Assembly (NCBI GenBank): GCA_045631905.1 | Contig: JAZQVO010000012.1 | Coordinates: forward strand, 8,227 to 72,226 | Direction of reading: 5' to 3' | Origin: HGM04593 sp045631905 | GTDB taxonomy: Bacteria > Bacteroidota > Bacteroidia > Bacteroidales > Bacteroidaceae | DNA length: 64,000 nt | Shown: positions 7,539-16,035 of the stretch, one piece after another | How the letters are laid out: each line of letters opens with the position of its first letter | How positions within the stretch are numbered: position 1 is the stretch's first letter | Position numbers and translations under genes: made by a program | Notes under the pieces: model-generated | The model's input: only the letters and a program-made list of their open reading frames with translations | The model's database searches: none | Told to the model about the DNA's origin: nothing

Positions 7539-9020
7539 ATGAAAAAGACAAAATTACTATCGCTGGTTACCGCCATGCTTTTAGCAGGAGGCATCAGCGC
7601 ACAAAACAGCAAGGGAGGCATAGATGCAACCATGCTGAAAGAGATTAAAGAGAGCTACAAGCCCACCGTTACCGAAAAGGCTTTGCAGAACATTATCCTT
7701 GCAAACCCCATAAAAACCTTGTCGCTGAATTACGAAAACCAAAAGGAGGTAAAATCACATTTTAGCCACAGCGTGGAGTCGAAGGGTATAACCGACCAAA
7801 AGTCATCGGGCCGTTGCTGGCTCTTCACAGGCATGAACGTGATGCGAGCCAAAATGATAGCCGAGCAGGATTTGAGCCGATTTGAATTTTCTCAGGTATA
7901 CAGCTTCTTCTGGGACCAATTTGAAAAATCGAACCTCTTTTTGCAAGGCATCATCGACACACGCAAAAAAGAGCACAACGACCGCATGGTAGAGTGGCTC
8001 TTCAAGCACCCTTTGAGCGACGGTGGAACATTCACAGGTGTTGCCGATATTATTTCGAAGTACGGCATTGTACCCAAAGAGGTTATGCCCGAAACATACA
8101 CCAGCAACAACACCGACGCCTTTAACTCACTGCTCACAAGAAAGCTACGCGAGTTTGGCATGAACCTGCGCGATGCCTCGGAAAAAGGAGCAAGCGAAAA
8201 GGAGTTGAAGAAGATGAAAACAGAGCAACTGAAAGTAGTTTACAAGATGCTTGCACAGGTTTACGGTGTTCCTCCCACAGAATTTGAGTGGGCACCCAAA
8301 GAGGCAAACGGAGAGTATCGCGAAGCACCCCAAAAATATACCCCCAAGAGCTTTTACGACAAATACATAGGCAAAGACCTGCAAAACGACTTTGTAATGC
8401 TCATGAACGACCCCTCTCGCCCCTACTGGAAGAGCTACGAGATAGAGTACGACCGCCACGCTTACGACGGACACAACTGGCTCTATGTGAACCTGCCCCT
8501 CGACGAGATTAAAAAGATGGCGATAGCCTCTATAAAAGACAGCACCATGATGTACTTCTCGTGCGATGTAGGCAAGTTCCTCGACAGCAAACGCGGTACG
8601 CTCGACATGAACAACTATAACTTCGAAGATTTGTTCGGTGTAGAGTTCTCTATGGACAAACGCCAAAGAATCATGACCTTCGACAGCGGTTCGTCGCACG
8701 CCATGACCTTGAAGGCTGTTGATATCGACAGCGAGGGCAACATCACAAGATGGCAGGTAGAAAACAGCTGGGGAGCAACCAACGGCCACTACGGCACCCT
8801 CATAATGACCGACGAGTGGTTCGACGAATATATGTTCCGCCTTGTGGTGGACAAGAAGTATGTTCCCGCCGAGGTTCTCAAAGTACTCGAAGAGAAACCC
8901 ACTATGCTACCCGCATGGGACCCCATGTTCACACCCGAAAACGACACAAACGACAGCCTCCTCTTTACCAACATGCTCACAAGCAACGAGGAGACAGGCA
9001 ACAAGAACGACAACAAATAA
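7539..9020 (+). CDS. exported C1-family peptidase (bleomycin hydrolase/PepC-like aminopeptidase)
   Basis: A 493-residue papain-like cysteine peptidase of the bleomycin-hydrolase/PepC branch, which trims amino-terminal residues from peptides. The catalytic triad is visible: Cys93 in DQKSSGRCWLF, His387 in SGSSHAMTL and Asn409 in VENSWG. Length and spacing agree with PepC. Unlike the cytoplasmic PepC of lactic acid bacteria, it begins with a signal peptide (basic start, core LLSLVTAMLLAGG, cleavage near ISA-QNS at about residue 21), so it should act in the periplasm or outside. The C-terminus (NEETGNKNDNK) is extended and charged compared with classical PepC, where the terminal residue reaches into the active site. 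A strong terminator follows. Confidence 0.9.
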   Translation: MKKTKLLSLVTAMLLAGGISAQNSKGGIDATMLKEIKESYKPTVTEKALQNIILANPIKTLSLNYENQKEVKSHFSHSVESKGITDQKSSGRCWLFTGMNVMRAKMIAEQDLSRFEFSQVYSFFWDQFEKSNLFLQGIIDTRKKEHNDRMVEWLFKHPLSDGGTFTGVADIISKYGIVPKEVMPETYTSNNTDAFNSLLTRKLREFGMNLRDASEKGASEKELKKMKTEQLKVVYKMLAQVYGVPPTEFEWAPKEANGEYREAPQKYTPKSFYDKYIGKDLQNDFVMLMNDPSRPYWKSYEIEYDRHAYDGHNWLYVNLPLDEIKKMAIASIKDSTMMYFSCDVGKFLDSKRGTLDMNNYNFEDLFGVEFSMDKRQRIMTFDSGSSHAMTLKAVDIDSEGNITRWQVENSWGATNGHYGTLIMTDEWFDEYMFRLVVDKKYVPAEVLKVLEEKPTMLPAWDPMFTPENDTNDSLLFTNMLTSNEETGNKNDNK

Positions 9021-9039
9021 ACATAACAAACAGGCACAT

Positions 9040-9076
9040 AATCATAGCCACCCGGCCGGGTGGCTATGATTGTTTT
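9040..9076 (+). terminator. terminator of the C1 peptidase gene
   Basis: A perfect 32-base palindrome (9040-9071) centred on CCCGGCCGGG and followed by GTTTTT. It will fold as a stable hairpin with a short loop and a U tract. Confidence 0.9.
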
Positions 9077-9230
9077 TACCCCTGCCCGATGATAGAAAAA
9101 CGCCTTTTAAGCACTCTATAAAACAAGCACACGCCCCACCGCACAACACAGCAACAATAACTTTATTTTCAGTTACATAAGACAATTAACAAACTGTTGA
9201 AAACTTTGCAAAAAATTATTTTGCATTTAT

Positions 9231-9254
9231 GGTGGGGAATTGTGGGGAATTGTG
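9231..9254 (+). promoter_or_regulatory. MraZ box: tandem 10-bp repeats
   Basis: Two exact 10-base-spaced copies of GTGGGGAATT (from 9232 and 9242) and a decayed third copy (GTGTAATTTT, from 9252) sit immediately before the -7 box. MraZ of E. coli, Bacillus and Mycoplasma binds arrays of short TGGG/GTGG-containing direct repeats with about 10-bp period upstream of its own gene. The position and period agree, so autorepression by blocking the -33/-7 region is inferred. Confidence 0.75.
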
Positions 9255-9262
9255 TAATTTTG
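9255..9262 (+). promoter_or_regulatory. -7 box of the dcw cluster promoter
   Basis: TAATTTTG is an exact TAnnTTTG match. The place where a -33 TTTG should be is occupied by the MraZ-box repeats, so repression there would be direct. The leader to mraZ is about 90 bases. Confidence 0.65.
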
Positions 9263-9356
9263 AAACGATTTATATATATTAGCATAAGAGCACGCAAGAA
9301 AAAGGGCACACAGAGCGTCAGGGAGCGGTTTTTATGCCACATCGACAAAAAACAAA

Positions 9357-9821
9357 ATGCGTTTCATAGGTAACATAGAGGCAAAGACCGACAGCAAGGG
9401 ACGAGTTTTTCTCCCCGCCTGTTTTCGTCGCACGTTGCAAGCCGGAGCTTGCGACACCATAATGTTGCGCAAAGATGTGTACCAAGATTGCCTTGTACTC
9501 TACCCCCTGGATAGCTGGAACGAACAACTAAACCTCCTGCGCAAACGCCTTGACAAGTGGAACGCCCGTCACCAGATGATCTTCCGCCAATTTGTTGCCG
9601 ACGTCGAAGAACTCCACATCGACAGCAACGGGCGCATACTCCTACCCAAGCGATACCTTAAAATGGCATCTATCGAGCAGGAGGTGCGTTTCATAGGCAT
9701 GGACGACACAATAGAAATTTGGGCAAAAGAGAAGCTCGAGGAACCCTTCATGAGCCCCGAGGAGTTTGGCAGAGAGCTCGAAAAGATAATGACCGAAGAG
9801 AAAGGAGGCAACAATGAGTGA
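9357..9821 (+). CDS. mraZ: division/cell wall cluster transcriptional repressor MraZ
   Basis: A 154-residue protein with two AbrB/SpoVT-like swapped-hairpin domains: the first around DSKGRVFLPACFRRTL (residues about 12-27) and the second around DSNGRILLPKRYLKMA (about 88-103). MraZ forms ring oligomers and represses the dcw operon by binding direct repeats upstream of itself; such repeats are present at 9231-9254. It overlaps the next gene, rsmH, by eight bases, so translation of the two is probably coupled. Length is standard. Confidence 0.97.
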   Translation: MRFIGNIEAKTDSKGRVFLPACFRRTLQAGACDTIMLRKDVYQDCLVLYPLDSWNEQLNLLRKRLDKWNARHQMIFRQFVADVEELHIDSNGRILLPKRYLKMASIEQEVRFIGMDDTIEIWAKEKLEEPFMSPEEFGRELEKIMTEEKGGNNE

Positions 9822-10731
9822 AGAACAAGTATACCACACACCGGTGATGCTCAAAGAGAGCGTCGATGGCATGGAGATAGGCAAAAACGATATTTGCGTT
9901 GATGTTACCTTTGGCGGAGGAGGACACTCACGCGAAATTCTCTCGCGCTTGGGGAGCAACGGACACCTTTACAGCTTCGACCAAGATGAAGATGCCGAAA
10001 AGAATGCCCCTGCCGACAAACGCTTCACATTTGTAAGAGGAAATTTTCGTTTCCTATACAACTTTCTGCGCTACCACGATGCAACAAAGATTGACGCCCT
10101 GCTTGCCGACCTCGGCGTTTCGGGGCACCACTTCGACGACGAGACACGCGGTTTCTCCTTCCGCTTCGATGCCGACCTCGACATGCGCATGAACAAACGA
10201 GGAGGAGCCACCGCCGCCGACCTGCTGAACAACGCAAGCGAAGAGGAGCTTGCAAAAATCTTCAAACTATACGGGGAGCTCAACTGCGCACGCAAGCTGG
10301 CAGCCACGATAGTAAAACGCAGAGCAACGCAACCCTTTAAGCGAGTGAGCGACCTGATAGAGGCCTCAAAACCCTTCTGCCCGCCACAGCGCGAAAAGAA
10401 AGAGCTTGCAAAAATTTTCCAGGCTCTGCGCATCGAGATAAACCACGAGATGGAGGCTTTGAAGGAGATGCTGGTACAAGCCGGCGAAGCACTTAAACCC
10501 GGCGGACGATTAGTGGTCATCACCTATCACTCGCTCGAAGACAGGCTCGTGAAAAATTTCATGAAGAGCGGAAACATAGAGGGCATTGTGGAGAAAGACT
10601 TTTTTGGACGCGTGACAGCACCCTTCGATGCAAAGAAAGTTATTCTGCCCACAAACGAGGAGCAAGAACGCAACCCACGTTCACGCAGCGCAAAATTAAG
10701 GATAGCCATAAAAAAAGAGGAACAAGCATGA
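9814..10731 (+). CDS. rsmH: 16S rRNA (cytosine-1402-N4)-methyltransferase RsmH (MraW)
   Basis: Methylates N4 of C1402 in the decoding centre of 16S rRNA using S-adenosylmethionine. The family signature is complete: HTPVMLKESVDGM at the start, the SAM-binding VDVTFGGGGHSREIL (about residues 28-42), LLADLGVSGHHFDD, the DMRMN box and the C-terminal RNPRSRSAKLR. The 305-residue length is typical. It overlaps mraZ by eight bases and ftsL by four (ATGA type), which points to tight translational coupling. Confidence 0.97.
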   Translation: MSEEQVYHTPVMLKESVDGMEIGKNDICVDVTFGGGGHSREILSRLGSNGHLYSFDQDEDAEKNAPADKRFTFVRGNFRFLYNFLRYHDATKIDALLADLGVSGHHFDDETRGFSFRFDADLDMRMNKRGGATAADLLNNASEEELAKIFKLYGELNCARKLAATIVKRRATQPFKRVSDLIEASKPFCPPQREKKELAKIFQALRIEINHEMEALKEMLVQAGEALKPGGRLVVITYHSLEDRLVKNFMKSGNIEGIVEKDFFGRVTAPFDAKKVILPTNEEQERNPRSRSAKLRIAIKKEEQA

Positions 10732-11075
10732 GTATAACACAGAAGAAAAAGAAGAAAAAAGGCGGGCTGACGACCTACATAACCTACATATTTGGAGGAA
10801 AAATTCTCAACAGCGAGCTTTTTCTCAAAAACGTGTGGTTGCTCGGCATGATTGTAATATACTCATTCATCTACGTAAGCAACAGGTACGCCTTCCAGCA
10901 AGAGCTTCGAGAGATAAAACAGCTGGAAAAAGAGAGAACCGACCTAAAATACGACCTCTTGAACCTACAAAGCAGTTTTTCGAGCAAAAGCCGACAGTCG
11001 AGCATGGAGGAGTACATAAAAAAGAACAACAGCGAACTTAAAACCGCTACACAACCACCTTATATAATTAAGTAA
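10728..11075 (+). CDS. ftsL: FtsL-like cell division protein
   Basis: A 115-residue bitopic protein: a very basic N-terminus with a run of lysines, one transmembrane helix (about residues 38-55, VWLLGMIVIYSFIYV) and a coiled-coil periplasmic part (about 60-100, heptad-like RYAFQQELREIKQLEKERTD). Position between rsmH and the septal transpeptidase, topology and size define it as FtsL, although sequence conservation is always weak in this family. In the divisome it pairs with an FtsB-type coiled-coil protein and links FtsQ to FtsW/FtsI; no ftsB is visible nearby. Confidence 0.88.
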   Translation: MSITQKKKKKKGGLTTYITYIFGGKILNSELFLKNVWLLGMIVIYSFIYVSNRYAFQQELREIKQLEKERTDLKYDLLNLQSSFSSKSRQSSMEEYIKKNNSELKTATQPPYIIK

Positions 11076-11076
11076 A

Positions 11077-13296
11077 ATGTTCAATTTCAAGAAAGACATA
11101 ATATTTCGTTTCAAGTTGCTCGTTTTGTTCATATATGGCATGTGGGCACTTGTTATCGTTACAAAAGCCGGCTTTATTATGTTCAAAGAGCGCGACTTTT
11201 GGAACAAAGTGCGCGAAAGAGGCATAAGATACAACGAAACGATACCTGCAAAACGCGGAAACATACTAAGCGACAACGGCGAGGTGCTTGTGAGTAGCCT
11301 TGTAAAATACCGCATATACATAGACTTCGACTACACCGACCGCAACAACCAGGCAACCGAGAAGAAGGTGCGCATAAAAAAAGACTCCATATGGAATGCC
11401 GATGTTAGGGCTTTGTCAGAAGGGTTGTCGAAGATAATACCTCAATGGAGCGCAAATGATTTTGAAACACACCTGCGCAAAGGCATGGAGCTTAACAGAA
11501 GGCGAAGCAAGGGAAGACGAGAGTACCCCTTGTGTCCGAGCCCCATATATATAACATACGCACAAAAGAAGGAGATTGAAAAGCTCCCCATAATGTCGCT
11601 CCAGACAGCATACTCGGGGCTTATAGCAAGAGACTACATCGACCGAAGAAAAATCTTCGGTTCACTTGCAAAAAGCACACTTGGCGATATTGTGGCAAGC
11701 GAGAGCAAGAGCGGTAAAAAAATAACCGTAAAATATGGTCTCGAAAACAAACACGACTCCCTGCTACGTGGAAAAGATGGTATCGGAAGGCTGGAAAAGT
11801 CGCGTTTAAGGGTTGATGAACCGGCCGAGAACGGAGTAGACATACAAACTACGTTGAATGTGGAGCTTATGGATATTTGCGAAAAAGCTCTGCGCCAGGA
11901 ACTTATATACCGCGATGCCATGAGCGGTTGGGTTATACTCATGGAGACAAAGACCGGCGACATAAAAGCCATAGTGAACCTTGCTAAGGTAAAAGACAGC
12001 GTATATGTAGAGACAAACGAACAGACAAAGTACACAAACACGTCGAACCTTGCACTATGCAACCTCATGGAACCCGGCTCGATATTCAAGACCGTGGCTC
12101 TGGCGGCGGCACTCGAAGATGGGAAAATAAAACCTAACGACTCGGTTCCGCACCATAATGGCAAGCACAAGTTCTATGGCAACCTCATACAAGACAGCCA
12201 TGCCCCCTCGGACGGAAGAACACACTACACGATAACCGAGGTTATTATGAACTCCTCGAACATAGGTATGGGCGAGATTATAAACAACGGTTACAAGAAC
12301 AACCCAAAAGCCTTTACCGACAAACTGCGAGAGCTTGGTATATGCACCAACTTCGGGCTTGTGAGCGACGAGGCAACACCATGGTTCGCCTCACCCGCAA
12401 GAAAAACATGGTCGAAAGCAGACATGATATCACTCTCCTATGGTTACGCATCGATGATGACATCTATCAACATGGTAGCCTTCTATAACACGATAGCCAA
12501 CGGGGGCGACTTTTACAAGCCACGCCTCATTAAGGCCCACCTGCAAGATGGAGAGGTCATAAGAACCTTTGAGCCACAGATAATTAAAAAAGGAGCACTA
12601 TCAAAGGAAACCACCGAGGCTCTAACCAAGATGCTCATAGAGGTGGTGAACAACGAGGCTGGCACAGGCAAGAGAGCAAAGACCGAGAGGTTCGTGTCGG
12701 CCGGAAAAACAGGCACGGCACGAATATCGAAGAACGGAACATACAAATATTCACCGCTTGAATATCTGCTCAGCTTCTGCGGATTCTTCCCTGCCGACGA
12801 CCCACAATACACCTGCATAGTGCAGATGATAAACAACAAAGCTCCACGCTCGGGCGGCATGACCTCGGGAGTCGTGTTCAAAGAGATTGCCGAGAAGATT
12901 ATGGCAAAACAGGAGCGCATGCCCTTGGAGGCAAGCACCGACACCCTTCATTCGTGCCTGCCCAACATAAAAAAAGGGAACATGAGCGCAGTCAGCTACC
13001 TGGTCGACGAGATGGAGATGGAGATAAGCAACCTCTATGAAAGCGACTATGGCAACAACCCTCAATGGGGCGTAGCAAAAGAGGAGAACAACACAATAAT
13101 ATTCGACAACATCGAATACACCGACGATATTGTACCAAACGTCGTAGGCATGGGGGCAAAAGATGCACTTTACCTCATGAAAAAAGCAGGGCTCGAAGCA
13201 ACCATAAACGGATATGGCAAGGTGGTGGCACAGAGCCTTAAACCCGGCGAAAAGGCCATAAAAGGAGCAAACGTCACACTTACATTAAAACATTAA
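11077..13296 (+). CDS. ftsI: septal penicillin-binding protein (FtsI/PBP3 type) with C-terminal PASTA domain
   Basis: A class B transpeptidase that cross-links septal peptidoglycan. There is one N-terminal membrane helix (about residues 11-30), a dimerisation/pedestal region starting at RGNILSDNGEVL, and the transpeptidase domain with all three active-site motifs: SIFK (catalytic Ser335), SSN (393-395) and KTG (544-546). The last 60 residues form one PASTA domain (VPNVVGMGAKDAL...), a peptidoglycan- and beta-lactam-binding fold, so the protein (739 residues) is longer than the E. coli enzyme. The gene starts one base after ftsL ends and is followed by murE. Confidence 0.95.
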   Translation: MFNFKKDIIFRFKLLVLFIYGMWALVIVTKAGFIMFKERDFWNKVRERGIRYNETIPAKRGNILSDNGEVLVSSLVKYRIYIDFDYTDRNNQATEKKVRIKKDSIWNADVRALSEGLSKIIPQWSANDFETHLRKGMELNRRRSKGRREYPLCPSPIYITYAQKKEIEKLPIMSLQTAYSGLIARDYIDRRKIFGSLAKSTLGDIVASESKSGKKITVKYGLENKHDSLLRGKDGIGRLEKSRLRVDEPAENGVDIQTTLNVELMDICEKALRQELIYRDAMSGWVILMETKTGDIKAIVNLAKVKDSVYVETNEQTKYTNTSNLALCNLMEPGSIFKTVALAAALEDGKIKPNDSVPHHNGKHKFYGNLIQDSHAPSDGRTHYTITEVIMNSSNIGMGEIINNGYKNNPKAFTDKLRELGICTNFGLVSDEATPWFASPARKTWSKADMISLSYGYASMMTSINMVAFYNTIANGGDFYKPRLIKAHLQDGEVIRTFEPQIIKKGALSKETTEALTKMLIEVVNNEAGTGKRAKTERFVSAGKTGTARISKNGTYKYSPLEYLLSFCGFFPADDPQYTCIVQMINNKAPRSGGMTSGVVFKEIAEKIMAKQERMPLEASTDTLHSCLPNIKKGNMSAVSYLVDEMEMEISNLYESDYGNNPQWGVAKEENNTIIFDNIEYTDDIVPNVVGMGAKDALYLMKKAGLEATINGYGKVVAQSLKPGEKAIKGANVTLTLKH

Positions 13297-13307
13297 CATA
13301 AGCATAC

Positions 13308-14762
13308 ATGAGACTCAGCGAACTTATAAGAAACATACAATACACACAGATAGTTCTTCCCAAGGACGAGGTTGAAGTTACAGGTGTAAACATCGACTCA
13401 CGCTTAGTGAAAAAGGGCGATATGTTCATCGCCATGCGCGGAACACAGGTCGATGGCCACCAATATATTTCGGCGGCCGAAGAGAACGGTGCCGTAGCCA
13501 TAGTGTGCGAAACCATGCCCGAACAACAAAACCCGCATGTCGCATACATAAAAATTGCCAACGCACAAAGCATCACAGGACAACTGGCAACCACCTTCTA
13601 CGGCAACCCCACCGAGAAGCTTAAACTTGTGGGAGTTACCGGAACAAACGGCAAGACCACCATCGCCACACTGCTCTATGAGCTATTCAGGGAGATGGGA
13701 CACAAGTGTGGCCTGCTATCGACCGTGTGCAACTACATCGATGGCAAAGCCTACCCCTCGACACACACAACACCCGACGCCGTGAGCCTCAACCGCCTGC
13801 TTGGACAGATGGCCGACGAGGGTTGCGAGTATGCCTTCATGGAGGTAAGTTCACATGCGCTTGCACAAGAGCGCGTAGGCGGTTTGTACTTTGCAGGAGG
13901 AATCTTCACAAACCTCACCCGCGACCACATAGACTTCCACGAGACTATGGACAACTACCTTAAATGCAAGAAAAGTTTCTTCGACATGTTGCCTCGCGAC
14001 GCGTTTGCAATAACCAACCTCGACGACAAGAACGGCCCCGTCATGGTGCAAAACTGCCGTGCCGACATAAAAAAATACTCCACACGCACCCTCTGCGACT
14101 ACAAAGGACGCATCGTGGAGACACACCTCGACGGCATGATTCTCGAATTTAACAACCGCGAATTTGCCACCCCCCTCACAGGCCGTTTCAACGTGAGCAA
14201 CCTGCTTGCAATCTACGGTTCGGCAGTTGAGCTTGGCAAGGAACCCGAAGAGGTTCTACGCGTGCTAAGCACCCTGAAACCCGTGTCGGGCCGTTTCGAA
14301 ACAATACACTCGCGCGACGGAATATCGGCCATCGTAGATTATGCCCACACACCCGATGCCATAAAGAATGTTTTGGGCACAGTGAACGAGGTGTTGCGAG
14401 GAAGAGGCAAAATAATTACCGTGGTGGGAGCCGGAGGCAACCGCGACAAGGGCAAACGACCCATAATGGCCCAAGAGGCAGTAAAGGGAAGCAACAAAGT
14501 TATCATAACATCGGACAACCCCCGCTTCGAAGAACCACAAGACATTATAAACGACATGCTTGCCGGCCTTAGCGACGAGCAAAGAAGAGAGGTAATCGCT
14601 ATTACCGACAGAAAAGAGGCCATAAAAACCGCATGCGCACTTGCCACAAAGGGCGATGTAGTGGTGGTTGCCGGCAAGGGACACGAGAACTACCAAGACA
14701 TAAAGGGTGTGAAACACCACTTCGATGACAAAGAGGTTATAAAGGAGATTTTTAATTTGTAA
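13308..14762 (+). CDS. murE: UDP-MurNAc-L-Ala-D-Glu:meso-diaminopimelate ligase
   Basis: A cytoplasmic ATP-dependent ligase that adds the third residue to the peptidoglycan stem peptide. The ATP-binding P-loop is GTNGKT (112-117), and the Mur-ligase central and C-terminal domains are complete over 484 residues. The DNPR motif (403-406) marks meso-diaminopimelate specificity rather than lysine, so the organism should have DAP-type peptidoglycan. The start at 13308 (MRLSELIRNIQ) matches the family. murF, usually next in proteobacterial clusters, is absent; mraY follows after 12 bases. Confidence 0.97.
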   Translation: MRLSELIRNIQYTQIVLPKDEVEVTGVNIDSRLVKKGDMFIAMRGTQVDGHQYISAAEENGAVAIVCETMPEQQNPHVAYIKIANAQSITGQLATTFYGNPTEKLKLVGVTGTNGKTTIATLLYELFREMGHKCGLLSTVCNYIDGKAYPSTHTTPDAVSLNRLLGQMADEGCEYAFMEVSSHALAQERVGGLYFAGGIFTNLTRDHIDFHETMDNYLKCKKSFFDMLPRDAFAITNLDDKNGPVMVQNCRADIKKYSTRTLCDYKGRIVETHLDGMILEFNNREFATPLTGRFNVSNLLAIYGSAVELGKEPEEVLRVLSTLKPVSGRFETIHSRDGISAIVDYAHTPDAIKNVLGTVNEVLRGRGKIITVVGAGGNRDKGKRPIMAQEAVKGSNKVIITSDNPRFEEPQDIINDMLAGLSDEQRREVIAITDRKEAIKTACALATKGDVVVVAGKGHENYQDIKGVKHHFDDKEVIKEIFNL

Positions 14763-14774
14763 GGCATAAGAAAC

Positions 14775-16031
14775 ATGTTGTACGAACTATTCAAACTTTT
14801 GCAGAATGCAGGCTTCCCCGGAGCAAGACTTTTCGGGTACACCTCTTTCAGAGCACTCACGGCGATAGTGCTCGCGCTGCTCATATCAACAATATTTGGA
14901 GAGTACTTTATACGATTCTTTAGAAAAAGACAGATTGCCGAAAACCTGCGCGACCTCGACAAGAACAACCTTAAAGTAGGAGTCCCCACCATGGGCGGGC
15001 TCATAATAATTGTCTCGGTTATTATTCCATGCCTGTTACTCGGTCGCCTCACAAACGTCTACATGGTCTTGTTGCTCATAACAACCGTGTGGCTCGGCAT
15101 TGTGGGATTTGCCGACGACTATATAAAAACCTTTAAGAAGAACAAAGACGGTATTCCCGGCAAAGTAAAGATTGTCTCCCAGGTGGGGCTCGGCCTGCTC
15201 ATAGGGCTCACACTCTTCCTTAGCCCACAGGCCGTTATGCGCGAAAACATAACCGTTGAGGTGAACAACAACATCGAGGTACAACACCGCAGTCAGCCCG
15301 AAAAGCTGAACAAGACAACCATACCCTTTGTAAAAAACCACAACCTTGGATACAACGATATCATGTCGTTCTGTGGTAAATACTCAAACGCGGCAGGCTG
15401 GGTACTCTTTGTGGTGGTTACAATATTCATAGTAACAGCCGTGTCAAACGGTGCCAACCTGAACGATGGCATGGACGGCATGCTTGCCGGCAACGCCGCA
15501 ATCATAGGTATCGCGTTGGCCGTGCTTGCCTACGTGTCGAGCCATGTAAATTGGGCCGAGTATCTGAATATAATGTACCTGCCCGGTAGCGAAGAGGTAG
15601 TAGTCTTTGCCTTTGCCTTCATAGGAGCTTTGATTGGTTTCCTGTGGTACAACTCGTTCCCAGCACAGGTGTTCATGGGCGACACGGGAAGCCTCACCAT
15701 AGGTGGCATAATAGCCGTGCTTGCCATACTCATTCACAAAGAGATTCTGCTGGTGTTGCTTTGCGGAATATTTGTTGTGGAAAACCTCTCGGTGATGGCA
15801 CAGGTAGCCTACTTTAAGAGCGGAAAAAGAAAAGGGGTGCGACAAAGAATCTTCCGTTGCACACCGCTACACCACCACTATACAATAACCGACGACAAGC
15901 TCGACAGCGCATGTCGTTACATATTCAAAGGGCCCAAAAAACCCATGCACGAAGCCAAGGTAACAATACGTTTCTGGATTGTTACAATTATTATGGCAGC
16001 AATAACACTCATGACATTAAAGATAAGATAA
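14775..16031 (+). CDS. mraY: phospho-MurNAc-pentapeptide transferase MraY
   Basis: An integral membrane enzyme that joins UDP-MurNAc-pentapeptide to undecaprenyl phosphate to make lipid I. Around ten membrane helices are visible, with the signatures PTMGGLII (71-78), the catalytic FADDYIK (Asp114-Asp115), NLNDGMDG and the late histidine cluster (PLHHHYTI). At 418 residues it is about 55 longer than the E. coli enzyme; the surplus is a polar Asn/Gln/Glu-rich insert between helices 4 and 5 (about 153-205), which I believe is common in Bacteroidota. It lies five bases before murD. Confidence 0.96.
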   Translation: MLYELFKLLQNAGFPGARLFGYTSFRALTAIVLALLISTIFGEYFIRFFRKRQIAENLRDLDKNNLKVGVPTMGGLIIIVSVIIPCLLLGRLTNVYMVLLLITTVWLGIVGFADDYIKTFKKNKDGIPGKVKIVSQVGLGLLIGLTLFLSPQAVMRENITVEVNNNIEVQHRSQPEKLNKTTIPFVKNHNLGYNDIMSFCGKYSNAAGWVLFVVVTIFIVTAVSNGANLNDGMDGMLAGNAAIIGIALAVLAYVSSHVNWAEYLNIMYLPGSEEVVVFAFAFIGALIGFLWYNSFPAQVFMGDTGSLTIGGIIAVLAILIHKEILLVLLCGIFVVENLSVMAQVAYFKSGKRKGVRQRIFRCTPLHHHYTITDDKLDSACRYIFKGPKKPMHEAKVTIRFWIVTIIMAAITLMTLKIR

Positions 16032-16035
16032 TAAG

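Larger units (their letters stand above)
9021..9356. other. intergenic region before the dcw cluster
   Basis: This 336-base gap holds a palindromic terminator (9040-9076), an A-rich stretch with no open frame or RNA that I recognise, and the mraZ operator/promoter (9231-9262). About 95 bases of leader follow before mraZ. Confidence 0.7.
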
